Assembly: GCA_027487485.1 (NCBI GenBank)
Contig: JAIYDN010000042.1
Span: forward strand, 18,576 to 82,575
Reading direction: 5' to 3'
Length of the DNA stretch: 64,000 nt
From: Planctomycetaceae bacterium
GTDB taxonomy: Bacteria > Planctomycetota > Planctomycetia > Pirellulales > Pirellulaceae
In this document: positions 1-9,379 of the stretch, in pieces
Numbering within the stretch: the first letter of the stretch is position 1
Layout of the letters: every line of letters starts with the position of its first letter
Translations under genes and position numbers: made by a program
Notes under the pieces: model-generated
Told to the model about the DNA's origin: nothing
Seen by the model: only the letters and a program-made list of their open reading frames with translations
Databases searched by the model: none

Positions 1-1
1 C

Positions 2-760
2 CCAATAGCATTTGACCATGCCGCTGCTGATGGTCGTGATGATATTGTTTTGGTTCACTTGAATCACCGACTGGTCCAGATGAGTCTTCGATTGTTACGT
101 GCAGAAGTCTGGTCAGTGAAAGGTCGCAAACGCCTACACCGAATTACTGCACGGCTAGTGCCAGATCACATCCTAAATGCGCCAGCGGTAATCGCACACG
201 CTCGACTTGTGGTTATAGGGGGAGATAGCCATCGACTACACGAAGAAATCATCACCGCAGGTGGGATGTTGAAGGAAGGTCGCTTATCACGTTTGAACAT
301 TGGCGAGTTAGAGAAACTACTTACTTCTGCTACGAACGACGAACCCAGCGAGTCAATGCAAAAACACCTGCTCGAATTATGGGATAAGTTTGCCCCTGCA
401 TTAGCGCAGTCGCTCGAAGTGCGAATGAGGGACCGAACCAGCGGACTTCAAAAGAAGCTGGGCGAACGTGCTGAGAAAGAAGCTCAAGACATTCAGAGCA
501 TTTTGTTGGAATTGAAGAAGGCAATTGATGCGGAACTCAATACGACGGAAATGCAGCAAGGGTTTTTGCCTGGGATGGAGTCATTGGAAGAGGAGCAGTT
601 CAAGCGAAACAAGGATTTTTTGTTTGAACGATCAAAATCAATCCCCGCTGAAATTGAACGGGAAATGGCAGCGATAAAGTCACGTTATGCTGATCCTCAA
701 CCAAGGATGTTTCCAGTGGCAGTTACCTTCCTTGTGCCTGTGAAATTGAGGAAGGGGTGA
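2..760 (+). CDS. drmD: DISARM SNF2-like helicase DrmD, C-terminal part (5' end outside window)
   Basis: The frame is open from the first bases of the window, so only the last 250 or so residues are present. The visible part is mostly charged and helical (roughly residues 110-230, rich in Glu/Lys/Arg) and ends in a short hydrophobic stretch before the stop. I see no helicase motifs in this portion. The assignment rests on position: class 1 DISARM starts with drmD, and drmMI, drmA, drmB and drmC follow in order on the same strand. A PIN-domain gene begins 4 bases after the stop. DrmD would act as the SNF2-type ATPase of this anti-phage system. It could be another C-terminal tail, but the operon makes DrmD by far the likeliest. 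Confidence 0.72.
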   Translation, partial: PIAFDHAAADGRDDIVLVHLNHRLVQMSLRLLRAEVWSVKGRKRLHRITARLVPDHILNAPAVIAHARLVVIGGDSHRLHEEIITAGGMLKEGRLSRLNIGELEKLLTSATNDEPSESMQKHLLELWDKFAPALAQSLEVRMRDRTSGLQKKLGERAEKEAQDIQSILLELKKAIDAELNTTEMQQGFLPGMESLEEEQFKRNKDFLFERSKSIPAEIEREMAAIKSRYADPQPRMFPVAVTFLVPVKLRKG

Positions 761-764
761 GGAA

Positions 765-1631
765 ATGGTCTTTGTACTTTGCGATACATGTGTCTGGCTG
801 AACCTAGCTAAAGACCCGCAGCAGAATATTATTCTTCAAAGGCTGAGGAGCCTTGTTGCGTCCCGTAAGATTACCTTGTTGGTTCCCAGGGTTGTAGTTG
901 AAGAATTTCTGCGAAACAAGGACGACATTGTTTCGTATCTCGCAAGACGAAATCAGGTTCTCTTGCGGGAAGTGCGGGAGTTGGTCAAGGCTTTCGGTGA
1001 CACGGGCAAGAAGGAGGTCGCAACGGACCAGATTACAGCTATCGCCAATAAGATGCCTTCCCTCGGCACGTCAATGGCGATGGCGTACACCCAAATTCAG
1101 TCACTCTTTGTTGATAGTTCTACAGTCATTATCGAACTCTCAGATGCAGTTAAGTCATCTGTCGTGGACATGGCACTCATGAAACTAGCGCCGTTTCATC
1201 GAAACAAGAACTCGTTAGCTGACGCAATCATCATTCAGACGTTTTGGCAGTTTGTTGAGTCTGAACAGCGTTCCGGTGGGGAGTTTATTTTCGTCACGGC
1301 CAACACAGATGACTTCAGTGACCCGAATGGCGATGCAAACAATCCGCACACCGACTTTTTGCCTGTATTCGGACGAACAAATGCACACTTCTTCATTAAC
1401 TCCGGCAAAGCGGTGAACTTCATTGAAGAGAATCTTGTTCCTCCAGACGTAGTGGATCACTTGGAACGTATTCGCTCCATAAAGCCGCCAACATGTCATT
1501 TCTGTGGCGGTCACTCGCTGATGCCTGCTGGGGCGGTCGGTCGTGATTTGACGGGAGAATCAATCTATTACTTGATCTGCCGAGAATGTTCTCAGATGAC
1601 GGACGTTCGAGAAGCGTGGGAGGAATCGTAA
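765..1631 (+). CDS. PIN-domain (DUF4935-like) nuclease embedded in DISARM operon
   Basis: A 288-residue protein with a PIN-like N-terminus: an early Asp in VLCDTCVWLNLAK, an acidic pair in VVVEEFL, and later Asp residues in SLADAIIIQTF and VTANTDDFSD. These are the positions where PIN ribonucleases place metal-binding acids. Four cysteines near the C-terminus (CHFCGGH and CREC) form a probable zinc ribbon. The start lies 4 bases after drmD, and the stop TAA directly abuts the GTG start of drmMI, so it is cotranscribed with DISARM. It is not one of the five canonical class 1 genes. A role as a metal-dependent RNase effector or regulator is inferred from the fold only. Confidence 0.68.
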   Translation: MVFVLCDTCVWLNLAKDPQQNIILQRLRSLVASRKITLLVPRVVVEEFLRNKDDIVSYLARRNQVLLREVRELVKAFGDTGKKEVATDQITAIANKMPSLGTSMAMAYTQIQSLFVDSSTVIIELSDAVKSSVVDMALMKLAPFHRNKNSLADAIIIQTFWQFVESEQRSGGEFIFVTANTDDFSDPNGDANNPHTDFLPVFGRTNAHFFINSGKAVNFIEENLVPPDVVDHLERIRSIKPPTCHFCGGHSLMPAGAVGRDLTGESIYYLICRECSQMTDVREAWEES

Positions 1632-4600
1632 GTGTCCATTTCCCGCCACCACAACGAATGGCTATCACTCGTACCGAACTCAGGTCCATTCCTGAGTTTG
1701 CCGGTACTGGCATCGGCATTCCCACAAGGATTAGATTCGCATGATGCAGATCATGCCCGTCGATTGCGATTGGCCTTTGACGAATGGTATGATAACCAGT
1801 TAGGAAAGCGACCCGATACCGGACTTCATCGTGCATGGGTCAAATTCGTTCTGTCGGAAACGCTTGGCTATGACGATCTGCTTGCAGAAGGACAAGCAAT
1901 ACCTCAGACGCTCAAAAGCGAGGTAGCAGAATACGGGGAGACGCTAAAGCCTGATTGGATTGTAAATGATCCCACTACGAAGAAGGCACGTTTGATTGTC
2001 CAAGTCTATCCTCGGTCGCAATCCCTTACGAAGCCAGTTGCGGCGTCCCGATGGAAAGTCTCTCCAGATACACGCATGATGCAATTGCTTCATGATACGG
2101 GCATTCGACTCGGTATTGTGACAAATGGCGATCACTGGATGCTAGTGAATGCTCCAAAAAACGAAACCACGGGTTACGCCTCGTGGTACGCCAACCTATG
2201 GTTAGAAGAGAAAGACACGCTACGTGCCTTCCGAACATTACTTGGTTTTGACCGACTCTTCAGTGTGCCGGAAAATGAAACGCTTGAATCGCTATTAGAG
2301 AAGAGTGCATCGGACCAACAAGAAGTTACCGACCAGCTTGGATATCAGGTTCGTAAAGCCGTCGAAGTTTTGATACAGGCGCTTGATAAGGCTGACCAAG
2401 AGCATGGACGGCAGTTACTTGCTGGCGTGAATGAAAAAGTGCTTTACGAGTCCGCACTCACTGTGATGATGCGGCTGGTGTTTTTGTTCTGCGCTGAGGA
2501 GCGTGAGTTATTGCTTCTGGGGGATGAACTGTATGACAAGAACTATGCAGTCAGTACGTTAAGAGAACAGCTACGAGTGACTGCCGATCAGTTTGGCGAA
2601 GAAATTCTTGGACTGCGTTATGACGCCTGGACACGGTTGCTTACTACGTTCAGAACGGTTTACGCCGGAGCCAAGCATGATCGCCTAAAGCTCCCAGCAT
2701 ATGGCGGCAGTCTATTTAATCCTGACCGATTTCCATTCCTTGAAGGCAGGAAGTTCGACACGAACTGGAAGAACACCGAAGCAACGCCGCTGCCAATCAA
2801 CAATCGCACTGTGTTGCACTTGCTTGAAGCATTGCAGGTCTTGCAAACCAAAATTGGCAAAACAATTGAAGCTCGTAAACTGAGTTTCCGGTCGCTCGAC
2901 ATCGAACAAATTGGCCATGTTTACGAAGGCTTGTTGGATCATACCGCCAAGCGTGCTACAGAACCTATGTTGGGTTTGGCAGGAACAAGGGATAAGGAAC
3001 CTGAAATTGCTTTGGCTGACTTGGAGAAGATTGCTTCCAAGGGCGAAAAGGAACTGCTCAAGGTACTAAAAGAAGAATCGGGACGTTCTGAGTCGGCCAT
3101 CAAAAAGGGCCTGAGTTCAGAACTAGAAGATCAACTCGCTAGTCGATTCCGAACATCTTGCCAAGACACAGAGCTTTGGAATCGGATCAAACCATTTGCT
3201 GGTACAGTTCGGCTTGATGATGTGGGCTATCCTGTCGTAATTACATCGGGAAGTGTTTTCGTAACATCAGGGACCGACCGCCGTAGCAGCGGCACGCACT
3301 ATACCCCAAAAAGCCTAACCGAACCCATAGTTCAGTATACGTTGGAACCACTTGTCTACATCGGCCCAGCGGAAGGATTACCGAGAGAAGAGTGGAAGTT
3401 GCGTTCGGCAAAGGAACTGCTTGCACTGAAAATATGCGACATGGCATGTGGCTCCGGTGCATTTCTGGTCCAAGTATGCCGATATCTTTCTGCGAGATTG
3501 CTTGAAGCGTGGGATGTGATCCAAAAGGAGAACATTGGATTGGTAAGAATCACTCCTGAAGGCGAACTGTCATCAGGAAATCCTGCCGAAATGCTGATCC
3601 CAGATGATCTCGATGAGCGTCAAGCATATGCTCTAAGGATAGTAGCACAGCGTTGCATCTATGGCGTGGATATAAATCCACTTGCCGTCGAAATGGCTAA
3701 GTTGTCTTTGTGGCTTCTTACGCTGGCCAAAGACCAGCCGTTTGAGTTCCTCGACCATAACATTCGTTGTGGTGATTCACTGGTAGGTATTCATAACTTA
3801 GACCAACTACGGAAGTTTAGTCTTGATGGCAAAGGACAGGACAACGGCCTGCTGCTTCAATTCCTTGATCCAAAGATCAAAGAGGCGATTGCTCTACGCC
3901 GTCAGATTTCTGAAATGCAGTCTGTTACTGTCGAAGATATCGAAGCCCAAGATCGCATGTTGCGAGAGGCCAATGAAAAGATCGAGCGATTGAAGTTAGC
4001 GGCTGACTTGCTTATTGCTGCCGAATTCGTCCCAGGCTCCGCATCCGACAAACGAGCCGCTAGGGACAACGCAGCGCTCAAGGTCGCATTGCATTTCAAC
4101 AATAGTAATCTCGATACATTTCGCCAGGAAGCTACGGAGGCTCTTAGGGGGCAAAAGACTTTTCATTGGCCGCTTGAATTCCCTGAAGTAATGGTTGAGC
4201 GTGGTGGATTCGATGGGTTCATGGGAAATCCGCCTTTTGTTGGTGGACGGCGAATCAGGGGGACGTTCGGTGATTTGTACTTAACATGGCTAACTTCAAT
4301 AGCATTTGCCGGAAGTAGCGCCAATGCGGACCTCTGTGCGTTCTTCTTCAGACGTGCAGCCGATCTTCTTGCTGATAAGGGGCAGTTCGGCTTTATCTCG
4401 ACCAACACTATTTCTCAAGGTGATACTCGTGCAACTGGACTTGAAGTGCTTTTAGCAACTAGCTGCTCGATCATTCGAGCCATTCCGAGTCGTATTTGGC
4501 CCGGTACTGCAAATGTCTTTGTGTCGCTTGTTTGGTTGCGGCGTCAAAGCAAATGGCAGGGACAGGTCTTTCTTGACGACAAACCCGTTAAAAAAATCAG

Positions 4601-5744
4601 CGCATTTCTCGTGGAATCGAGTACCGATAATGCCGTGCCGTTTTCATTGAAAACGAATAGTGGCAAATCGTTTAATGGCTCATTCCTTTGTGGAATTGGA
4701 TTTGTCATTACTCCTGAAGAGGCGGCGTTGCTAATCCGCAATGAGGCGCTCAATAAGGAAGTCCTGTTTCCAATTTTGAACGGTCAGGACTTGAATAACA
4801 GACCAGACCAATCAGCAAGCCGGTTTACAATCAATTTTTTTGACTGGCCACTAGCACACGAGGAAGCTCCGAGTGGTTACATCGGACGTGCTGCTGAAGA
4901 CTTCCCTGAATGTCTCAAGATTGTTGAAGAAAGGGTTAAGCCGGAACGTACTCGTACAAAACAAACACCGGATGGCAAGACTGTATTTGCGCTGCGAAAG
5001 CCTTTGCCTCAGAGATGGTGGATATATGGCGATAAGAGGCCAGCACTTTACGCAACAATCGCAAATATGCGAAGGGTCATTGCAGTCGCAGCTACAAGCA
5101 AAACGCTTGCATTTGCATTTTGCCCAACAAATATTGTGTTCTCACATGCGGTGTTTGTCTTTGCGTTCGATCAGCCTGAATATTTAGCGGTACTCCAGTC
5201 TGCGTTTCATGAAACATGGGCTAGACACTACGCATCTTCAATGAAAGAAGACCTTCGCTACACACCATCTGATTGCTTCGAGAACTTTCCGTTTCCATTG
5301 AAGCTGGAGGAATTGCGACAAATCGGAACTTCTTATGACAGTCAACGCACTACATACATGCAACGTCACCAAGTAGGATTGACAACAACTTACAACCGTT
5401 TTAACGATCCTGACGAATTCGACACTGAAATTCTGAAGCACCGACAACTGCATATCGAAATGGATAATGCCGTAGCCGCCGCCTACGGCTGGACCGATCT
5501 CGATCTCGGCCACGGCTTCCACGAGACGAAGCAAGGCTTCCGATACACGATCAGCGAACCCGCCCGCCGTGAAGTCCTCGCACGCCTACTCAAGCTAAAC
5601 CACGAACGCCATGCCGAAGAAGTAAAGCAAGGTCTTCACGAGAAGAAGAAACCATCGGCGAAGAAATCCACCGCTAAGAATACAACAACAAAACCAGTCA
5701 AAAAAGAAGCAACTCTATTTGACTTGCTTGAGGATGACGAATGA
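1632..5744 (+). CDS. drmMI: DISARM class 1 adenine-specific DNA methyltransferase DrmMI
   Basis: A 1370-residue protein, the usual size for DrmMI and for fused restriction-methylase polypeptides. SAM-binding motif I reads ACGSGAF near residue 605, and the N6-adenine catalytic motif NPPF lies near residue 864 (MGNPPFVGG). A GxDINPLAVEMAKLSLWL-type motif between them is typical of this class. The C-terminus is lysine-rich with repeated KKxTAKK-like segments. It starts with GTG immediately after the PIN gene's TAA, and its stop overlaps drmA by 4 bases (ATGA). In DISARM it marks host DNA so that unmodified phage DNA is restricted. Class 1 assignment follows from adenine MTase plus drmD rather than the class 2 cytosine MTase. 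Confidence 0.9.
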   Translation: MSISRHHNEWLSLVPNSGPFLSLPVLASAFPQGLDSHDADHARRLRLAFDEWYDNQLGKRPDTGLHRAWVKFVLSETLGYDDLLAEGQAIPQTLKSEVAEYGETLKPDWIVNDPTTKKARLIVQVYPRSQSLTKPVAASRWKVSPDTRMMQLLHDTGIRLGIVTNGDHWMLVNAPKNETTGYASWYANLWLEEKDTLRAFRTLLGFDRLFSVPENETLESLLEKSASDQQEVTDQLGYQVRKAVEVLIQALDKADQEHGRQLLAGVNEKVLYESALTVMMRLVFLFCAEERELLLLGDELYDKNYAVSTLREQLRVTADQFGEEILGLRYDAWTRLLTTFRTVYAGAKHDRLKLPAYGGSLFNPDRFPFLEGRKFDTNWKNTEATPLPINNRTVLHLLEALQVLQTKIGKTIEARKLSFRSLDIEQIGHVYEGLLDHTAKRATEPMLGLAGTRDKEPEIALADLEKIASKGEKELLKVLKEESGRSESAIKKGLSSELEDQLASRFRTSCQDTELWNRIKPFAGTVRLDDVGYPVVITSGSVFVTSGTDRRSSGTHYTPKSLTEPIVQYTLEPLVYIGPAEGLPREEWKLRSAKELLALKICDMACGSGAFLVQVCRYLSARLLEAWDVIQKENIGLVRITPEGELSSGNPAEMLIPDDLDERQAYALRIVAQRCIYGVDINPLAVEMAKLSLWLLTLAKDQPFEFLDHNIRCGDSLVGIHNLDQLRKFSLDGKGQDNGLLLQFLDPKIKEAIALRRQISEMQSVTVEDIEAQDRMLREANEKIERLKLAADLLIAAEFVPGSASDKRAARDNAALKVALHFNNSNLDTFRQEATEALRGQKTFHWPLEFPEVMVERGGFDGFMGNPPFVGGRRIRGTFGDLYLTWLTSIAFAGSSANADLCAFFFRRAADLLADKGQFGFISTNTISQGDTRATGLEVLLATSCSIIRAIPSRIWPGTANVFVSLVWLRRQSKWQGQVFLDDKPVKKISAFLVESSTDNAVPFSLKTNSGKSFNGSFLCGIGFVITPEEAALLIRNEALNKEVLFPILNGQDLNNRPDQSASRFTINFFDWPLAHEEAPSGYIGRAAEDFPECLKIVEERVKPERTRTKQTPDGKTVFALRKPLPQRWWIYGDKRPALYATIANMRRVIAVAATSKTLAFAFCPTNIVFSHAVFVFAFDQPEYLAVLQSAFHETWARHYASSMKEDLRYTPSDCFENFPFPLKLEELRQIGTSYDSQRTTYMQRHQVGLTTTYNRFNDPDEFDTEILKHRQLHIEMDNAVAAAYGWTDLDLGHGFHETKQGFRYTISEPARREVLARLLKLNHERHAEEVKQGLHEKKKPSAKKSTAKNTTTKPVKKEATLFDLLEDDE

Positions 5745-8700
5745 ACGAAATACTGAAGCCCAAAGCATCCCCTCTTCAACTGCGGGACGAACTCGAAGCG
5801 ATGGTCCTCAAGGAACTGCTAGGTCCAGGCAGTGCTGAAGAGGAAATCATTGAATCGCCCGGTAGTCGTTACTTCGTGGGCGTACTAGCTCCACGGAAAC
5901 GTGCAACGACAACCACTATTGTCTCCAAATCAACTACGGCACAGCCAATAGTCGATGAAGACGAAGACGTTGAATCGGACGGCGAAATCCTTGACGGTGA
6001 TGAATTAGCACTTGGAGGCAAGGACTCTTCGCAGGATGGCACAACAGACCAAGCACCTGCCCAAGACAAGGCACTTATTCCATCTTCGTTTGGGATGACC
6101 TTTTCTGTCAACATTGAAGCTACTGAAATTCAGATTTCTGCAACGTGGGGACAGTACGTCAAAGAGGTCAGCGAATATCTAGTAAGTGAAAAGACAGGAA
6201 ATCGTAGGAAGGTATGGAAACGCTACCCTCGTGGCGGCAAGCATCTTTTGGTATTGCAGGAAGGTCAAATAGAGCCGATTGCTGTCGATATCAACTGCCC
6301 AGAAGTTGTTATTCAGGGGCTTATACGCAAACGAAACGACCACTGGTGCGTCACGCTGTTTTTAATCAACGAATTTCAGGAACCAGACAAGCTCAAAGAC
6401 GGCGCTTGGGTATTCCAACCTGAATTGATGGCCGAGGGCGTTGATGGTGCGGCAGTCATTCATAAACGACACACGGTCTTAGAACTCAGTGGTACTGATC
6501 CAACGTCGAAAGCTGAAAACGATCTTTTAGCAATGCTCTATCGTCGGCACATTGAATTCGCTGTAGGGCATGGGATCGCCGTTCATGTTGATGTTTCGCC
6601 AAACCCCAACTTCGCACTTAGAGTCAAAACAAAAGTTGTTCCTAGCTATGAGATTCCAAAGACAACTCCCCCACGTCCAGAAGACGCCGTAATCAATCCG
6701 GCCTTTGCCAAGCTAGAGGGAATGGTACTTGATATGAAGGTGTTGGCAGAGTCCAACCCAAAGCAATTTCGCTCCAAGCTAAAGCCATTGATCGAAGCCT
6801 ATCAAGACTGGATTGACCGAGAAGAAAAGCGAATCGATGATCCGGCTGAAGGACTCGATAAGTTCAAGAATCCCGCACAACAAGCGATTACTCGCTGCCG
6901 ATCAACGCTAAAGCGAATCGAAGCAGGTTTGGATTTGCTGGACAAAGACGAGAAAGCCGCCCAATCGTTTGCCTTCATGAATCGTGCGATGTGGCTCCAG
7001 CGAACACACTCGCTTTATGCCGAACGGGTTCGTCGAACGAATGCCAAGGCCGACTATAACGAGTTTGACGTTGCCGAAAACCGTTCTTGGTATCCGTTCC
7101 AGCTAGCTTTCATCCTCGTAAACTTACCGGGAATCACGCAGTTCGATCACCCAGAACGAAGTGAATCGCCAGAAGCCGTAGCCGACCTGCTGTGGTTCCC
7201 TACAGGTGGTGGAAAGACCGAAGCGTATTTGGGACTGACCGCCTACACGCTGGCGTTGCGCCGACTGCAAGGAACAATAGAAGGTCGTTCAGGTGAAAAC
7301 GGCATTACTGTATTGATGCGTTATACGCTTCGACTGCTCACGCTCCAGCAGTTCCAAAGAGCTTCTGCCCTGATTTGTGCCTGCGAGGACATCCGGCGCA
7401 CTGCAATGAGTAATGGCGACAATCGTTGGGGTAAAACACCGTTCCGAATCGGCCTGTGGGTCGGTGGTAGTACAACTCCAAATTGGAACATCGATTCCGA
7501 TGAAGCAATTAAAGCATCTCGTGGTCAAAAACAGAAAGGAATTGGGTCGCCTCATCAATTGACAAACTGCCCTTACTGCGGTTCATCAATCGATATGGGG
7601 AATAACCTGAATTACAAGGTCGAGAAATACAGCGATGGATCGTGTCGAACACTCATTTACTGCCTACCAATGTCGGGGCAGTGTATTTTTTCCAAAAAAG
7701 CTGCCCCCGGCGAAGGACTTCCGATTGTCGTAGTTGACGAAGAGATTTATCGCCGCTTGCCCTCGTTGTTGATTACGACGGTGGATAAGTTTGCCCAAAT
7801 GCCTTGGAATGGCTCACTCCAGATGCTATTTGGACAAGTAGACGGCTATTGCGAACGACATGGCTTCAGGTCGCCCGGACTAGCTGACTGGTCTGAGGAA
7901 TTAGAAGTCAACGGTGTCCACCGAGCAAAAGGTGACATGCCTTCGGCTAGAGTGTTGCCGCACAATCCCGTGCGACCGCCCGATCTCATTATTCAAGATG
8001 AGTTGCATCTCATCAGTGGACCACTAGGCACTTTGGTTGGGCTATATGAGACGGCCATTGACCAACTTTGCACCTGGGAAGTGAACGGCAAAAAGATTAG
8101 GCCGAAGGTCGTAGCATCAACGGCTACGATTCGTCGAGCTAGAGATCAGGTCTATGGTCTTTTCTTGCGAGACTTAAATATCTTCCCACCAACTGGCTTG
8201 GAGATCAGCGACAACTTTTTTTCGTTGCAACGCAAGTCCAATGAAAAGACACCGGGTCGAAAGTACATCGGAATCTGCGCTCCGGGTCGTCGCTTAAAGG
8301 CAGCACTCATTCGGGTCTACGTCGCCTTCCTATCAGCATCGCAAAAGCTATTTGAAACTGATGGACATGGCCTGGACGCCGATCCGTGGATGACCCTCGT
8401 TGGTTACTTCAACAGCCTGCGTGAACTTGGCGGTATGAAACGCCTTGTTGACGACGACGTGCGGACTCGACTGCGCAGGATGGCAGATCGTGGACTTGCA
8501 AACCGCACGATCTATACACCGGATACGGTGAAGGAATTGACTTCACGCTTGGGATCAGGAGCTATTCCTGAAATCCTTGACCTTTTAGAGAGCCAGTTTG
8601 ACCCGGTGAAACTCGATCAGATAAAGGCACGTAAAGGGGGTGGCGGCGATTACATTGCTCGGCCAATTGATGTGCTTCTGGCAACGAACATGATTTCAGT

Positions 8701-9379
8701 TGGAGTGGACGTGCCACGACTTGGACTAATGGTAACTGCTGGTCAACCAAAAACCACAGCAGAGTACATCCAGGCTACTAGCCGTGTTGGTCGTAAACAT
8801 CCAGGTCTTGTCTGCACCGTATTCAATTGGGCTAGACCAAGAGACTTGTCCCACTACGAGACTTTTGAGCATTACCACTCAACCTTCTACAAGCATGTTG
8901 AGGCACTTTCGGTGACTCCATTCTCCGCAGGTGCTACATCCCGTGGACTTTCAGCATTGCTCGTTTCAATGATCCGTCAACCAGGGTTTGAGTTCAACTC
9001 AAATGACAAAGCTATGCAGATGGCAACGCAACGGAATCACCAATATGTCACCGACGCCATCAATGCAATCACTAGACGTGCTGAACTGATTGCTGGCGTA
9101 GATGCTGCTGAAGAAGTTAAACAGCAACTCAAACGAAAAATGGACCTCTGGCAGAAACGTGCGCAGCGTACAGCCCAAGGCAATCAACTTGGGTATGAAA
9201 CGAAGAAGGACGGTATAACCATCGGACTACTTCGGAAGCCAAGTATAGAAGCATGGGACGAATTCACATGCCTTAATTCGCTACGAGATGTCGAACCCAC
9301 AGCAAACCTAATCCTGGACGATCATGGAATGGATGACGATGGCGGAGTAGAAGTCGAAGATGAAGGAGCCACACAATGA
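5741..9379 (+). CDS. drmA: DISARM helicase DrmA
   Basis: A 1212-residue helicase-like protein. Walker A reads FPTGGGKTEAYLG near residue 488. The Walker B/DEAH position is DELH (IIQDELHLISG, near residue 753). SAT motif III reads VASTATIRRA. The C-terminal helicase motifs include ATNMISVGVDVPRLGL and the arginine-finger motif QATSRVGRK. A cysteine pair around residues 610-650 suggests a small zinc-binding insertion. It overlaps drmMI upstream and drmB downstream by 4 bases each, so translation is coupled. DrmA pairs with DrmB in the core DISARM complex that engages incoming DNA. Confidence 0.93.
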   Translation: MNEILKPKASPLQLRDELEAMVLKELLGPGSAEEEIIESPGSRYFVGVLAPRKRATTTTIVSKSTTAQPIVDEDEDVESDGEILDGDELALGGKDSSQDGTTDQAPAQDKALIPSSFGMTFSVNIEATEIQISATWGQYVKEVSEYLVSEKTGNRRKVWKRYPRGGKHLLVLQEGQIEPIAVDINCPEVVIQGLIRKRNDHWCVTLFLINEFQEPDKLKDGAWVFQPELMAEGVDGAAVIHKRHTVLELSGTDPTSKAENDLLAMLYRRHIEFAVGHGIAVHVDVSPNPNFALRVKTKVVPSYEIPKTTPPRPEDAVINPAFAKLEGMVLDMKVLAESNPKQFRSKLKPLIEAYQDWIDREEKRIDDPAEGLDKFKNPAQQAITRCRSTLKRIEAGLDLLDKDEKAAQSFAFMNRAMWLQRTHSLYAERVRRTNAKADYNEFDVAENRSWYPFQLAFILVNLPGITQFDHPERSESPEAVADLLWFPTGGGKTEAYLGLTAYTLALRRLQGTIEGRSGENGITVLMRYTLRLLTLQQFQRASALICACEDIRRTAMSNGDNRWGKTPFRIGLWVGGSTTPNWNIDSDEAIKASRGQKQKGIGSPHQLTNCPYCGSSIDMGNNLNYKVEKYSDGSCRTLIYCLPMSGQCIFSKKAAPGEGLPIVVVDEEIYRRLPSLLITTVDKFAQMPWNGSLQMLFGQVDGYCERHGFRSPGLADWSEELEVNGVHRAKGDMPSARVLPHNPVRPPDLIIQDELHLISGPLGTLVGLYETAIDQLCTWEVNGKKIRPKVVASTATIRRARDQVYGLFLRDLNIFPPTGLEISDNFFSLQRKSNEKTPGRKYIGICAPGRRLKAALIRVYVAFLSASQKLFETDGHGLDADPWMTLVGYFNSLRELGGMKRLVDDDVRTRLRRMADRGLANRTIYTPDTVKELTSRLGSGAIPEILDLLESQFDPVKLDQIKARKGGGGDYIARPIDVLLATNMISVGVDVPRLGLMVTAGQPKTTAEYIQATSRVGRKHPGLVCTVFNWARPRDLSHYETFEHYHSTFYKHVEALSVTPFSAGATSRGLSALLVSMIRQPGFEFNSNDKAMQMATQRNHQYVTDAINAITRRAELIAGVDAAEEVKQQLKRKMDLWQKRAQRTAQGNQLGYETKKDGITIGLLRKPSIEAWDEFTCLNSLRDVEPTANLILDDHGMDDDGGVEVEDEGATQ

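Noticed and set aside
1420..1836. Minus-strand ORF of 138 residues
   Set aside because: Fully overlaps the PIN and drmMI genes, has no ribosome-binding site and no motif; a shadow of the real frames.
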